From Pelagerythrobacter marensis (GTDB lineage Bacteria; Pseudomonadota; Alphaproteobacteria; Sphingomonadales; Sphingomonadaceae), in NCBI RefSeq assembly GCF_001028625.1, contig NZ_CP011805.1:1550001-1614000 (forward strand): a DNA stretch of 64,000 bases. Direction: 5' to 3'. Shown here piece after piece: positions 53,015-61,499 of the stretch. Position 1 is the first letter of the stretch. Every line of letters starts with the position of its first letter. Made by a program: the position numbers and the translations under genes. The notes under the pieces are model-generated. The model was not told the DNA's origin, searched no databases, and saw only the letters and a list, made by a program, of their open reading frames with translations.

Positions 53015-53932
53015 TCAATCCTCACCGATCCGCCGTTTGTGCCGGCATGCGCCCTGCTGCTGGCCGTCTGTGCCGGGGTGCGCCTTGTCCGCCGGGCCGC
53101 ATTCGATCGGCGGCTTCGCAATGGCGTTGGCGCCCAGAGACGACAGTGCTTCGCCATCGTCATAGGCCGCGATCCAGGTCAGACATTCGGCCAGCTTGCG
53201 AACCGAATGGTCTTTCCACGGCGCGCCGCGCGGGCGGCAGTTCACGACCAGCATGTCCTGCAGGAACATCGCGCTGCCCGTGGGCAATCCGCGAAGCGCC
53301 TCCCCCCGCTCGGAAACGGCCAGGCGCCGGTTGCTGGCTGGTTCTTCCGGCGCGGAAAACCGGGGTGACGGGTTGAAGGAATACGACCGCGCGCGCGGTT
53401 CGCGCAGGGCGACATAAGTGGCGATCGCACCGCCCAGCGAATGGCCGGTCAGCGTGATCGGCACAGCGTCCAGACCCTGCGCGTCGAGCGTCTTGCGCTG
53501 TTCGGCATACGTGTCCCAGCCGCGATCGTTGTGGCGCGCCCTGATATTGCCGAACACCCAATCGTCGAAACTGTCCATTTCGGTGCCGCGATAGGCGATC
53601 ACGCGCTCGGCCAGCTTGCGCGCCCCGCCGCCGTCACTGTCGCCAGGCGCGAACCGGTCGTAAATGACGTAGGCGTATCCAGCATCCCCCTCGTGCGCGG
53701 GGCCCACCTGTTCGAAACCGGCGGGCGGATGCGGGAATTCCTCGTCATCCTTGTAACTGTTGTTGGCCAGTTGGGCATAAGGCCAGCTTTCGCCGGCCAG
53801 CGTGCGGGTGAAGCCGCACCAGCCGCCCGGCTCGTAAATGCACGGGGCCCGGGCCTGGGTCAGGTCGGTGGCGCAGGCGGGTAGCATGGCTGCCGCGCCT
53901 GCGACGACCAGAGCCCGCAGGTGACGGGCCAT
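53015..53932 (-). CDS. Class 3 lipase-like lipoprotein
   Basis: A 305-residue alpha/beta hydrolase. Residues 1-20 form a lipoprotein-like signal ending MLPAC (Cys20). The nucleophile Ser165 is in TLTGHSLGGAIATY, preceded by the oxyanion segment VIAYRGTEMDSFDDWV, both typical of class 3 lipases. Predicted to sit in the outer membrane or periplasm. Substrate unknown. Six bases upstream is the end of ppiB on the same strand. Confidence 0.85.
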   Translation of the reverse strand: MARHLRALVVAGAAAMLPACATDLTQARAPCIYEPGGWCGFTRTLAGESWPYAQLANNSYKDDEEFPHPPAGFEQVGPAHEGDAGYAYVIYDRFAPGDSDGGGARKLAERVIAYRGTEMDSFDDWVFGNIRARHNDRGWDTYAEQRKTLDAQGLDAVPITLTGHSLGGAIATYVALREPRARSYSFNPSPRFSAPEEPASNRRLAVSERGEALRGLPTGSAMFLQDMLVVNCRPRGAPWKDHSVRKLAECLTWIAAYDDGEALSSLGANAIAKPPIECGPADKAHPGTDGQQQGACRHKRRIGED

Positions 53933-53938
53933 CGCCTG

Positions 53939-54403
53939 TCAGCCCACGGTTGCCTTGACGATCTTGCCCGGTTCGCGCGGGGGCTCGCCCTTGGGCAGCG
54001 CGTCGATCAGTTCCATCCCGCTTTCGACCTGGCCCCAGACGGTATATTGCCCGTCGAGGAAATGGGCATCGTCGAAGCAGATGAAGAATTGGCTGTTGGC
54101 GCTGTCGGGCACCTGGGTGCGCGCCATCGAGCAGGTGCCGCGCACGTGCGGTTCGCTGTTGAACTCCGCCTTCAGGTCGGGCCGGTCGCTGCCGCCCATG
54201 CCGGTGCCGGTCGGATCGCCGCCCTGCGCCATGAAGCCGGGGATGACGCGGTGGAACACGACCCCGTCGTAAAACCCTTCCTTCGCCAGTTCGGTAATCC
54301 GTTCGACATGTCCGGGTGCGAGATCGGGCCGAAGCTTGATCACGACATCGCCGCCCTCCCCGTCGCCGGTGTCGAGCGTGAAGGTAAGGGTCTTGTCGGT
54401 CAT
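53939..54403 (-). CDS. ppiB: Cyclophilin-type peptidyl-prolyl cis-trans isomerase
   Basis: A 154-residue cytoplasmic-type cyclophilin. Motifs FYDGVVFHRVIPGFMAQGGDP, NSQFFICFDDAHFLDGQYTV and FGQV-type VWGQVESGMELIDAL. AGGAGA precedes ATG 54403. No signal peptide. It runs into the lipase gene. Confidence 0.95.
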   Translation of the reverse strand: MTDKTLTFTLDTGDGEGGDVVIKLRPDLAPGHVERITELAKEGFYDGVVFHRVIPGFMAQGGDPTGTGMGGSDRPDLKAEFNSEPHVRGTCSMARTQVPDSANSQFFICFDDAHFLDGQYTVWGQVESGMELIDALPKGEPPREPGKIVKATVG

Positions 54404-54509
54404 GGTGAAACTGTCTCCTGTTCGATTTCCGCGCCGGTATAGGCCGCTCGCGCACAATGTCACCCCGCGGCGCGCTTGCTTTTGCCTGTCCGGACCGTAG
54501 AGCGATAGC

Positions 54510-55958
54510 ATGGCGGAGGACACGCGCGAGGACGAGACCATTCTGGCCGATCCGCTGCCGGCGGAGGATGGCGCGCACCCCGATGACCGGGTGGACGACG
54601 AGCGCCACGACGAAGAAAACCGGCTGAAACCCGATTTCGTGCGCGCGGTGCGGGCCGCGCTGGAAGATGGCGACGACACTGCGGTCTACGACCTGGTCGA
54701 ACCGCTGCACCCGGCCGACATCGCCGACCTGCTCGAACTGCTCGAACGCGACGACCGGCGCGAACTGGCCGCGGCAATCACCGACCTGATGAGTTCGGAA
54801 GTGATTGCCGAACTGAACGATTATGTCCGCGAGGACATGATGGAGGCGCTGCCGCCGGGCGCAGTGGCGGCCATCGCCGAACAGCTCGAAACCGACGATG
54901 CCGTCCAGCTGATCGAAGACCTCGGCCCCGCGGAACAGCGCGCCGTTCTCGATGCCCTGGATGCGGAAGATCGCGCGGCGATCGAAAGCGCGCTCGCCTA
55001 CCCGGAAGAAACCGCCGGGCGCCTGATGAGCCGCGATTTCGTGGCAGTGCCCGAACATATGACCGTGGGCGACCTGATCGACTTCCTGCGCGACGAAGGC
55101 AATCTGGCGAACGATTTCTGGGAAGTCTTCGTGGTCGATCACGCGCACCATCCGGTCGGGTCCTGCGCGCTGAGCTGGATATTGCGCACGCCCCGTTCGG
55201 TCGCGCTGACCGACGTGATGAAGCGCGACCAGACGCTGATCCCGGTGACGATGGATCAGGAAGAAGTCGCGCTGATGTTCCAGAAATACGCGCTGATCTC
55301 GGCCGCGGTGGTCGATGCCAGCGGGCGGCTGGTCGGCCAGATGACGGTGGACGACGTGGTCCACATCATCTCGGAAGAAGCGGGCGAGGACGTCCTGCTG
55401 CTTTCGGGCGCGGGCGACGGCGACATCAACGAACCGATCCGCGATGCCTATACCGCGCGCGTCCGGTGGCTGATCGCCAATCTGGGCACCGCGCTGGTCG
55501 CCAGCTTCATCATCGCCATGTTCGGCGCGGCGATAGAAGAGATGGTCGCGCTGGCCGTGCTGATGCCGATCGTTGCCAGTATCGGCGGCAATGCGGGCAC
55601 CCAGACAATGGCCGTCACCGTGCGCGCGATCGCGATCAACCAGCTGACCGAAGCGAACACCGGGCGGATATTGTGGCGCGAAATGCGCGTGGCGCTGCTC
55701 AACGGTGCGACCGTTGCTGTCGTGCTGGGCGCGGCAACGGCAGCGATCTTCTCGCCTGCGCTGGGCGCGGTGATCGCGGTGGCGATGGTGATCAACGTCG
55801 CCGTCGCCGGGCTGGCCGGCGTTCTGGTGCCGGTGATTTTCGAACGGCTGAAACAGGACCCGGCGGTCGCCAGTTCGGTTTTCGTCACCATGATCACCGA
55901 TTCGATGGGCTTTTTCGCCTTCCTCGGTCTCGCGGTCGCCAGCGGGATCGCCGGTTGA
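54510..55958 (+). CDS. mgtE: Magnesium transporter MgtE
   Basis: A 482-residue channel. The acidic N-terminal MgtE domain (~40-160, HPADIADLLELLERDDRREL) and tandem CBS domains (~165-285) are followed by five membrane helices (~325-482) with GGNAGTQTMAVTVRAIA, the pore-lining segment. Intracellular magnesium normally gates it through the CBS part. Confidence 0.96.
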   Translation: MAEDTREDETILADPLPAEDGAHPDDRVDDERHDEENRLKPDFVRAVRAALEDGDDTAVYDLVEPLHPADIADLLELLERDDRRELAAAITDLMSSEVIAELNDYVREDMMEALPPGAVAAIAEQLETDDAVQLIEDLGPAEQRAVLDALDAEDRAAIESALAYPEETAGRLMSRDFVAVPEHMTVGDLIDFLRDEGNLANDFWEVFVVDHAHHPVGSCALSWILRTPRSVALTDVMKRDQTLIPVTMDQEEVALMFQKYALISAAVVDASGRLVGQMTVDDVVHIISEEAGEDVLLLSGAGDGDINEPIRDAYTARVRWLIANLGTALVASFIIAMFGAAIEEMVALAVLMPIVASIGGNAGTQTMAVTVRAIAINQLTEANTGRILWREMRVALLNGATVAVVLGAATAAIFSPALGAVIAVAMVINVAVAGLAGVLVPVIFERLKQDPAVASSVFVTMITDSMGFFAFLGLAVASGIAG

Positions 55959-56000
55959 CCGCTTGAGGCCGCGCGCAGGAAGGCCCATATCGCGGGCGCC

Positions 56001-56396
56001 ATGCCGCTGCACATGACCAAGATCGCCTATCGCTCCAAGAACCTCGACACCCTGCGTGGCTGGGTCGAACAGGGGCCGGAAGCGCATATGACCACTCGCT
56101 ATCTGCCCAAACGGCACGAGGAGATGGTGGGCGGATCGCTCTACTGGATCATGGACCACGCGATCGTGGCGCGTAGCGAGATCATCGGTTTCGAGAAGCG
56201 GGAGGACGATGGGCGCTGGACGATCCGCCTCGCCCCCCGGCTGATCCGGGTCGAACCGCGGCCGAAACGTGCACACCAGGGCTGGCGCTATCTTGCGGAC
56301 GAGGATGCCCCGCGCGACTTGCCCGAAGGGGAAGACCACGGCGACGTGCTGCCGGGCAAGATGATGAACAAACTGATCCGTCTGGGGCTGGTCTGA
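56001..56396 (+). CDS. DUF1489 family protein
   Basis: A 131-residue protein of an alphaproteobacterial family of unknown function. Conserved segments MPLHMTKIAYRSKNLDTLR and TTRYLPKRHEEMVGGSLYW. Short, no signal peptide. Located 42 bases after mgtE. Confidence 0.85.
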   Translation: MPLHMTKIAYRSKNLDTLRGWVEQGPEAHMTTRYLPKRHEEMVGGSLYWIMDHAIVARSEIIGFEKREDDGRWTIRLAPRLIRVEPRPKRAHQGWRYLADEDAPRDLPEGEDHGDVLPGKMMNKLIRLGLV

Positions 56397-56437
56397 CGCG
56401 CCGCGCGGCACGGCAGGCGTGACCGAATAGTTAACGC

Positions 56438-56515
56438 CAGCGTCACACTGCGGCAAAGTTGGGCAGTCATGGGGCCGCAAGCCGGTCGCTAGAGCCGGTC
56501 TGTAAATCAGGATCG
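56438..56515 (+). ncRNA. Possible structured leader, c-di-GMP-I riboswitch-like
   Basis: The leader before the chemoreceptor gene contains, in order, GTCACACTGCGGCAAAG, CCGCAAGCC, CTAGAGCC and TCAGGATCGCC. The order and spacing recall the c-di-GMP-I (GEMM) aptamer landmarks GGCAAA, CGCAAAGCC and a GGNUAGC-like 3' part. TGCGGC (56450-56455) can pair with GCCGCA (56474-56479). The GNRA-capped inner hairpin of the family is not evident, so confidence is low. The AGGA at 56509-56512 would double as the ribosome binding site. Confidence 0.3.
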
Positions 56516-56521
56516 CCCGCC

Positions 56522-58291
56522 TTGCTCAAAACCCCAGGCCTCTGGGCCTCCGACACCACCGATTCCGCCCGTCTGCAGCGCGCCGGCTCAGTGCGCGCGC
56601 TATGGGCCCGCGCGACCGGGACCATCGCCGGTCGCATTCGCCTGTTCGCGCTGTTCTTCGTCGCGCTGCTGGTTGCACTCGGCGTTTTGCTGGGCGCGGC
56701 GTTCTACCAGCTTACCCTGAGCAATGACGACGCAGCGGTTTCGGCCAGAGGATCGCTCGCCGCAGCGGAGCTGACCGCAGCGATCGCGGAAAGCCGCTAC
56801 CACTCCGCCCGCTATGCGGTTACCGGCGATCCCGAAGAAATCGCCCGCGCGCGCCAGACGCTCGCCGCCGCGCGCCAGCGGCTGATCGAAACGCGCGACG
56901 GGGCCGGCGATGTCGGTGCGGAGAATGTGGAGGCGATGTCCTGGCTCGATGTGCAGGTGGACGGGTTCGAGGCGGAACTGGACGCGCTGGAAAGCTCGAT
57001 CACCGCTTATGGCCCATCGGACAGCGCAGTCGGGCTGGCCGCCGCGATCGATGTCAGCGGAACCTTGCTGGCCGATCAGGCGCGCGATGTGGAATCGACC
57101 CTGGCCGGCCGCACGCGACAGGCGCACACCCGGCTCGCCGGGCTGAACCGCACGCTCACCGCGCTGGTGATCGCGCTGATTGCCCTGTGCGTGGTCCTGG
57201 CGCTGGTCGGTGCGCGCTTTCTGGTACGGCAGGTGGCCGGAGCGATCCGGGAAATTACCGGTTCGATGAGCCGCCTCGCCGCCGGCGATCAGGCGGTCGC
57301 GATCCCCGGCGCGACGCGTGGCGACGAAATCGGCGAAATGGCCCGCGCCCTCGCCGTTTTCCGCGAAAGTTCGCGCGAACTTTCGGTCTTGCAGGAAGAG
57401 GCCGCCCGCCGCTCCGAAGAGAAGCTGGCCGCACGCGACCGCCAGGCAGAGGTCTTGCGCGATCTCGCCACGCGCTTCGAGCGCACGGTGGGCGAAGTGG
57501 TCAGCGGGATCGCCGCTGCGTCCAAACAGCTCGAAGGGGCCGCAGGCGACATGGCCCGATCCGCCGAACAGGCGGCTAGCCATGTGGACGGGGTGGCAGG
57601 TTCGATGGAGGAAGCCAGCCGCGGCGTCGCGATGGCTGCGGCGACCGGTGACCAGTTCGCATCCTCCATCCGCGAGATCGGCGAACAGGCCGCCGGTTCT
57701 GCCGAACGTGCGCGCCATTCGCGCGGATCGGTCGATGCCGTCGATGCGACGACGGGTGAGTTGTCGCAGGCGGCGACGCAGATCGGCGAGATCGTGAGCC
57801 TGATCGATTCCATCGCGGAACAGACCAACATCCTCGCGCTCAACGCCACGATCGAGGCCAGCCGGGCCGGTCAGGTCGGGGCAGGCTTCGCGGTGGTGGC
57901 GAACGAGATCAAGGATCTGGCAAAGCGGACCCGTGAATCGACCGGGGAGATCGCGGGACAGGTCACCGCGGTGCAGCAGGCTAGCACCGCCAACATCGGC
58001 GCCTTGCGCGAAATCGGCGAACACGTTCGCAACGTGGAAACCAACGCCACCGCCATTGCCCAGGCGGTGGAGGAACAGGGGAATGCCAGTCGCGATCTGG
58101 CGCACAACCTCGATCTGGCGGCGCGCGGCACCGACCGGATTCGCGTCAGCCTGGACCGGGTGCGCGGCATGGTGCGCACCACCGACCGCTCGGCCGAACA
58201 GATGCTTTCTTCCGCAGGCGAGCTGCATCGCCAGGCGGAAACGCTGCGCGGGCAGGTCGACGATTTCCTCGCCTATGTCCGCCGCGCCTGA
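56522..58291 (+). CDS. Methyl-accepting chemotaxis protein
   Basis: A 589-residue transducer. First membrane helix ~50-75 (LFALFFVALLVALGVLLGAA), a helical-bundle periplasmic sensor ~75-225, second membrane helix ~225-250 (LVIALIALCVVLALVGARFL), HAMP (~250-300) and the signalling domain with hairpin tip SLIDSIAEQTNILALNATIE. Start is uncertain: TTG 56522 with AGGA at good spacing is chosen; other in-frame starts are TTG 56459 and GTG 56591. It sits alone, with no che genes nearby. Confidence 0.92.
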   Translation: MLKTPGLWASDTTDSARLQRAGSVRALWARATGTIAGRIRLFALFFVALLVALGVLLGAAFYQLTLSNDDAAVSARGSLAAAELTAAIAESRYHSARYAVTGDPEEIARARQTLAAARQRLIETRDGAGDVGAENVEAMSWLDVQVDGFEAELDALESSITAYGPSDSAVGLAAAIDVSGTLLADQARDVESTLAGRTRQAHTRLAGLNRTLTALVIALIALCVVLALVGARFLVRQVAGAIREITGSMSRLAAGDQAVAIPGATRGDEIGEMARALAVFRESSRELSVLQEEAARRSEEKLAARDRQAEVLRDLATRFERTVGEVVSGIAAASKQLEGAAGDMARSAEQAASHVDGVAGSMEEASRGVAMAAATGDQFASSIREIGEQAAGSAERARHSRGSVDAVDATTGELSQAATQIGEIVSLIDSIAEQTNILALNATIEASRAGQVGAGFAVVANEIKDLAKRTRESTGEIAGQVTAVQQASTANIGALREIGEHVRNVETNATAIAQAVEEQGNASRDLAHNLDLAARGTDRIRVSLDRVRGMVRTTDRSAEQMLSSAGELHRQAETLRGQVDDFLAYVRRA

Positions 58292-58359
58292 TCGCGCCGG
58301 AGCCGGCTCTGGAACAGGCGGGGTCCCCACACCGTTGGTGGTGTGAAAGGAGACCAGCC

Positions 58360-58605
58360 ATGACAGAGCGCCAGTCGCGCCATCCCGATAATGACCTGAT
58401 CGACGAACTGACCGAGGGTGAAACGCCGTCGCAGCAAAGTTCCGCCGGGGGTGAAGTCAATCGCCGGGTCGGCAAACGAGGCGAGGAAGCCCGCGCAACC
58501 GATCCCGAAAACCGCGAACCGGTGGTCGGGTCCGACAATCCGGCCGAAGATGCCAAGAAGGGCCCGAAAACACGCGCGGCAATCCAGCAGGATCGCCAGA
58601 GCTGA
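58360..58605 (+). CDS. Small hydrophilic protein of unknown function
   Basis: An 81-residue charged, probably disordered protein (MTERQSRHPDNDLIDELTEG start, KKGPKTRAAIQQDRQS end). A strong AAAGGAG site lies before ATG 58360, which supports translation. No family recognised. Not obviously linked to its neighbours. Confidence 0.6.
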   Translation: MTERQSRHPDNDLIDELTEGETPSQQSSAGGEVNRRVGKRGEEARATDPENREPVVGSDNPAEDAKKGPKTRAAIQQDRQS

Positions 58606-58738
58606 GATTTCGAAGCCGGAGCCGGTGACCCTGGCGCGATCTTCAGAAATTCGGCCCGCAGCGCCGGATACCGCTTGCCATAACCGCGCGGCGTGACGAT
58701 CTCTCGCCGGGATCGAAAAGCGCGGAGGTTGGGCGGCA

Positions 58739-59221
58739 ATGGGCAGCAAAAGTATCGAGCGTGTGGCTGAGGCTGCATCGAACGCGGCTCTCGATATCGA
58801 AATTCTCACGATGCCAGACAGTACGCGCACTGCAGACGAGGCAGCGGCGGCCTGCGGTTGCAGCCCGGCGCAGATCGTGAAGTCGCTTGTCTTCCGCAAA
58901 TCGGGAAGCGAGGATCTGGCCCTGCTTCTGGTGGCAGGCGACCGCCGGGTTGCGCCGGAGGCCGCGAAAAGCGTCGTCGGGGCCGAACTCGAACGCGCCG
59001 ATCCGAAGCTGGTGCGGGAGGTAACGGGATTTGCCATCGGCGGGGTATCGCCGCTGGGGCATCTCACTCCGATCCCGGTGTTCATGGATCCAAGCCTGCT
59101 CGATCATCCGGTCGTATGGGCGGCGGCAGGCGCACCCAATGCAGTCTTCGGCGTCGACCCGGCCCGGCTTCAGGCCGCCGTGGCGGCGCAGCCGCTGCCG
59201 CGCGATGCCTGCCCCGGATAA
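58739..59221 (+). CDS. YbaK/EbsC family aminoacyl-tRNA deacylase
   Basis: A 160-residue trans-editing domain protein. TADEAAAACGCSPAQIVKSLVF with the conserved Lys, and GFAIGGVSPLGHLTPIPVF match YbaK-type Cys-tRNA(Pro) or related deacylases. The exact mischarged tRNA is unknown. Confidence 0.9.
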   Translation: MGSKSIERVAEAASNAALDIEILTMPDSTRTADEAAAACGCSPAQIVKSLVFRKSGSEDLALLLVAGDRRVAPEAAKSVVGAELERADPKLVREVTGFAIGGVSPLGHLTPIPVFMDPSLLDHPVVWAAAGAPNAVFGVDPARLQAAVAAQPLPRDACPG

Positions 59222-59291
59222 CCTGCCCCGAACCAAGCCCCTCTATCCCGGGCAGAAATCTTCCCCTCTGGACTCTGCGACATCGACATTA

Positions 59292-59307
59292 CATACCGTA
59301 CGTTATG
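59292..59307. promoter_or_regulatory. Palindrome over the tetR start
   Basis: CATACCGTACGTTATG overlaps the start codon of the TetR gene and is palindromic at 12 of 16 positions. ATTACATAC just at its left edge (59288-59296) recurs in the RND promoter. Candidate autoregulatory operator. Confidence 0.45.
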
Positions 59308-59901
59308 GAAAAGCTTGCTGTCAGAGGTCGCCCGCGCGAATTCGATACGGACGTTGCCCTGGCCAGTGCGCTGCGCGTCTTCTGGACAAAGGGTTACGAC
59401 GGCGCTTCGCTGACCGATCTGACAGACGCGATGGGTATTACCCGGCCGAGCCTTTATGCCGCCTTCGGCAACAAGGAAGCGTTGTTCAAAAGCGCGCTCG
59501 ATCTCTACCAGGCAGAAAAGCTCGCCTATGTGCGCAGTGCCGTGGAAGCGCCGACCGCGCGCGGCGTGGCTGAGCGCATGTTCGCTGGCACGATCGACAA
59601 CATTACCAGCGAATGCCCGGGCTGCCTGGGCGTGATCGCGACGGTTAGTTGCGGCAATCAGGATTCCCCCATCCGCGACGACGTGCACGAACGTGTGCGA
59701 TCGTTTCGCTGTGCGATCGTCGACCGGATGCAGCGCGCAATCGACGAAGGCGACTTCACCATCCCGGTCGAGGCCGAAGCGATGACCCGTTATCTGCTCG
59801 CGCTGCTGCAGGGAATTTCCGTCCAGGCGGGTTCGGGCGCGAGTCGGGACGAACTGAAACGGGTGGCAGAGGCAGCTCTGGCGATTTGGCCCGGGCGCTA
59901 A
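59305..59901 (+). CDS. TetR/AcrR family transcriptional repressor
   Basis: A 198-residue regulator. N-terminal helix-turn-helix: ALRVFWTKGYDGASLTDLTD, then MGITRPSLYAAFGNKEALF. The C-terminal ligand domain has CPGCLGVIATVSCG typical of the YxaF/AcrR-like subgroup. It directly precedes an RND efflux operon on the same strand and probably represses it. The shared ATTACATAC motif supports this. Confidence 0.92.
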   Translation: MEKLAVRGRPREFDTDVALASALRVFWTKGYDGASLTDLTDAMGITRPSLYAAFGNKEALFKSALDLYQAEKLAYVRSAVEAPTARGVAERMFAGTIDNITSECPGCLGVIATVSCGNQDSPIRDDVHERVRSFRCAIVDRMQRAIDEGDFTIPVEAEAMTRYLLALLQGISVQAGSGASRDELKRVAEAALAIWPGR

Positions 59902-59956
59902 ATTCCTGAAAATGCTGCACTGCAAGAAAATATATCGAGCGGTATAAAACTAACGC

Positions 59957-59984
59957 TTGACCTGAACCCACGATTACATACTTA
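59957..59984 (+). promoter_or_regulatory. Candidate promoter and operator of the RND efflux operon
   Basis: -35 TTGACC (59957-59962), a 16-base spacer and -10 TACTTA (59979-59984). The spacer end and -10 overlap ATTACATAC (59973-59981), the motif also found at the tetR start. This is where a repressor would act. The remaining bases up to the next gene (60185) show no further gene. Confidence 0.45.
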
Positions 59985-60184
59985 TCGGTACAGAACACAG
60001 CGGGCCTGCTGCCCGGGGGCTGACGGGCCTCCGCGCGGTTGTTCCGCAATTCATTTCTGACATGCACGCCCGCATGCCGGGCCTCTGACCGATCACCCCC
60101 CTTACGCCTCCGGGACCCGCTTCCCGGAACGAACATGCGCGCCCTGTCGCAACCCGCAGGCGTGCAGAATCCGAGGACCGCCCG

Positions 60185-61450
60185 ATGAACGAATTCACCC
60201 CCATCGAACTGACGCAACTCGACCCGTCCGAACAGGATGACGCTTCCAAAAGATCGCGCTGGCGCCGGCGGCTCACCTGGTTCGGCCCGATCCTGATCGC
60301 AGGAGTGCTCGCGTGGTTCCTGCTGCGCGGCGACAGCGCCCCCGCCGCCGTCGCGCCCCCGCCCGTCGTCACCGTCGCTGCCCCGTTGCAGCAGGAAGTG
60401 ACCGAATGGGACGAATACATCGGGCGCTTCGAGGCAAGCCGCAGCGTCGAACTGCGCCCGCGGGTGTCGGGGGAGATCGTCGCGGTGCATTTCCGCGATG
60501 GCGAGATCGTGCGCAAGGGGCAGCCGCTGTTCACGATCGACCCGCGCCCCTATCGCGCCGCTCTGGCCGAAGCGCAGGCCGGGGTCGCCACGGCGCAAAG
60601 CGATCTGACGCTGGCGCGGACCGAGCTTGAACGCGCGCGTCAGCTGATCGCAGACGACGCGGTCGCGCAAAGCGAAATCGACACGCTGGAAGCACGGGTG
60701 AAAGCTGCACGGGCTGCGCTGGCGGCTGCTCAGGCACGGGTGCGTTCCCGCAGCCTGGATGTCGAGTTCACCACGGTCCGGGCGCCCCTCACCGGTCGCG
60801 TTTCCGATCGCCGGGTCGATCCGGGCAACCTCGTCGCCGCGGGTGACGGCCCCTCGGCAACGCTGCTGACCACGATCAACGCCACCGACCCGCTGTATTT
60901 CGCGTTCAACGGTTCGGAAGGGCTGTTTCTGGAAGCCCGCCGCGAAGGGCGCGAGCGGGGCACCCAGGTGGATATCAAGCTTCAGGACGAAGCCGACTTC
61001 GCCTGGCACGGCACGCTCGATTTCACCGACAACGGGCTCGACCCCGATTCCGGCACGATCCGTGCGCGGGCCCTGGTGCGCAATCCCGATAACTTTCTGG
61101 CCCCCGGCATGTTCGGCAACATGCGCATGGCCGGCGGCGGAACCGAGATGGCGCTTCTGGTGCCGGATACTGCCATCCAAAGCGACCAGACGCGCAAGCT
61201 GGTTCTGGTGGTCGGAAAGGACGACACGGTCGTGGCCAAGGCAGTCGAGCTTGGCCCGGTGATCGGCGGCCTGCGGGTCATCCGCAGCGGCCTGACGGCA
61301 AATGACCGGATCGTCATCAAGGGCACGCAGATGGCCGTTCCCGGCGGCAAGGTGACCGCAAAGAACGGGCGGATCGCTCCCCCCGCCCGGGACAAGACGG
61401 ACACGGATGTCGCCGGCACCCCGCCGGGCGAAGGGACATTCGCCGGCTAA
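60185..61450 (+). CDS. RND efflux periplasmic adaptor (membrane fusion protein)
   Basis: A 421-residue MFP. One membrane anchor (~30-48, WFGPILIAGVLAWFLL), the lipoyl/barrel-sandwich half-motifs (VELRPRVSGEIVAVHFRDGE and VRAPLTGRVSDRRVDPGNLV), a long helical hairpin between them (~120-190), and the beta-barrel and membrane-proximal domains. It bridges the permease and an outer-membrane channel; no TolC-type gene is seen in this window. Confidence 0.94.
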   Translation: MNEFTPIELTQLDPSEQDDASKRSRWRRRLTWFGPILIAGVLAWFLLRGDSAPAAVAPPPVVTVAAPLQQEVTEWDEYIGRFEASRSVELRPRVSGEIVAVHFRDGEIVRKGQPLFTIDPRPYRAALAEAQAGVATAQSDLTLARTELERARQLIADDAVAQSEIDTLEARVKAARAALAAAQARVRSRSLDVEFTTVRAPLTGRVSDRRVDPGNLVAAGDGPSATLLTTINATDPLYFAFNGSEGLFLEARREGRERGTQVDIKLQDEADFAWHGTLDFTDNGLDPDSGTIRARALVRNPDNFLAPGMFGNMRMAGGGTEMALLVPDTAIQSDQTRKLVLVVGKDDTVVAKAVELGPVIGGLRVIRSGLTANDRIVIKGTQMAVPGGKVTAKNGRIAPPARDKTDTDVAGTPPGEGTFAG

Positions 61451-61499
61451 CGGCCTCCCGCCCTCTCTGCCCCCAGATCGCTTTTCCCAGGAGGCCGCA

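Noticed and set aside
56481..56512. tRNA-like stretch (CTGTAAATCAGG) before the chemoreceptor gene
   Set aside because: It resembles a tRNA-Tyr anticodon loop, but no D-arm, TpsiC arm or acceptor stem can be formed around it.
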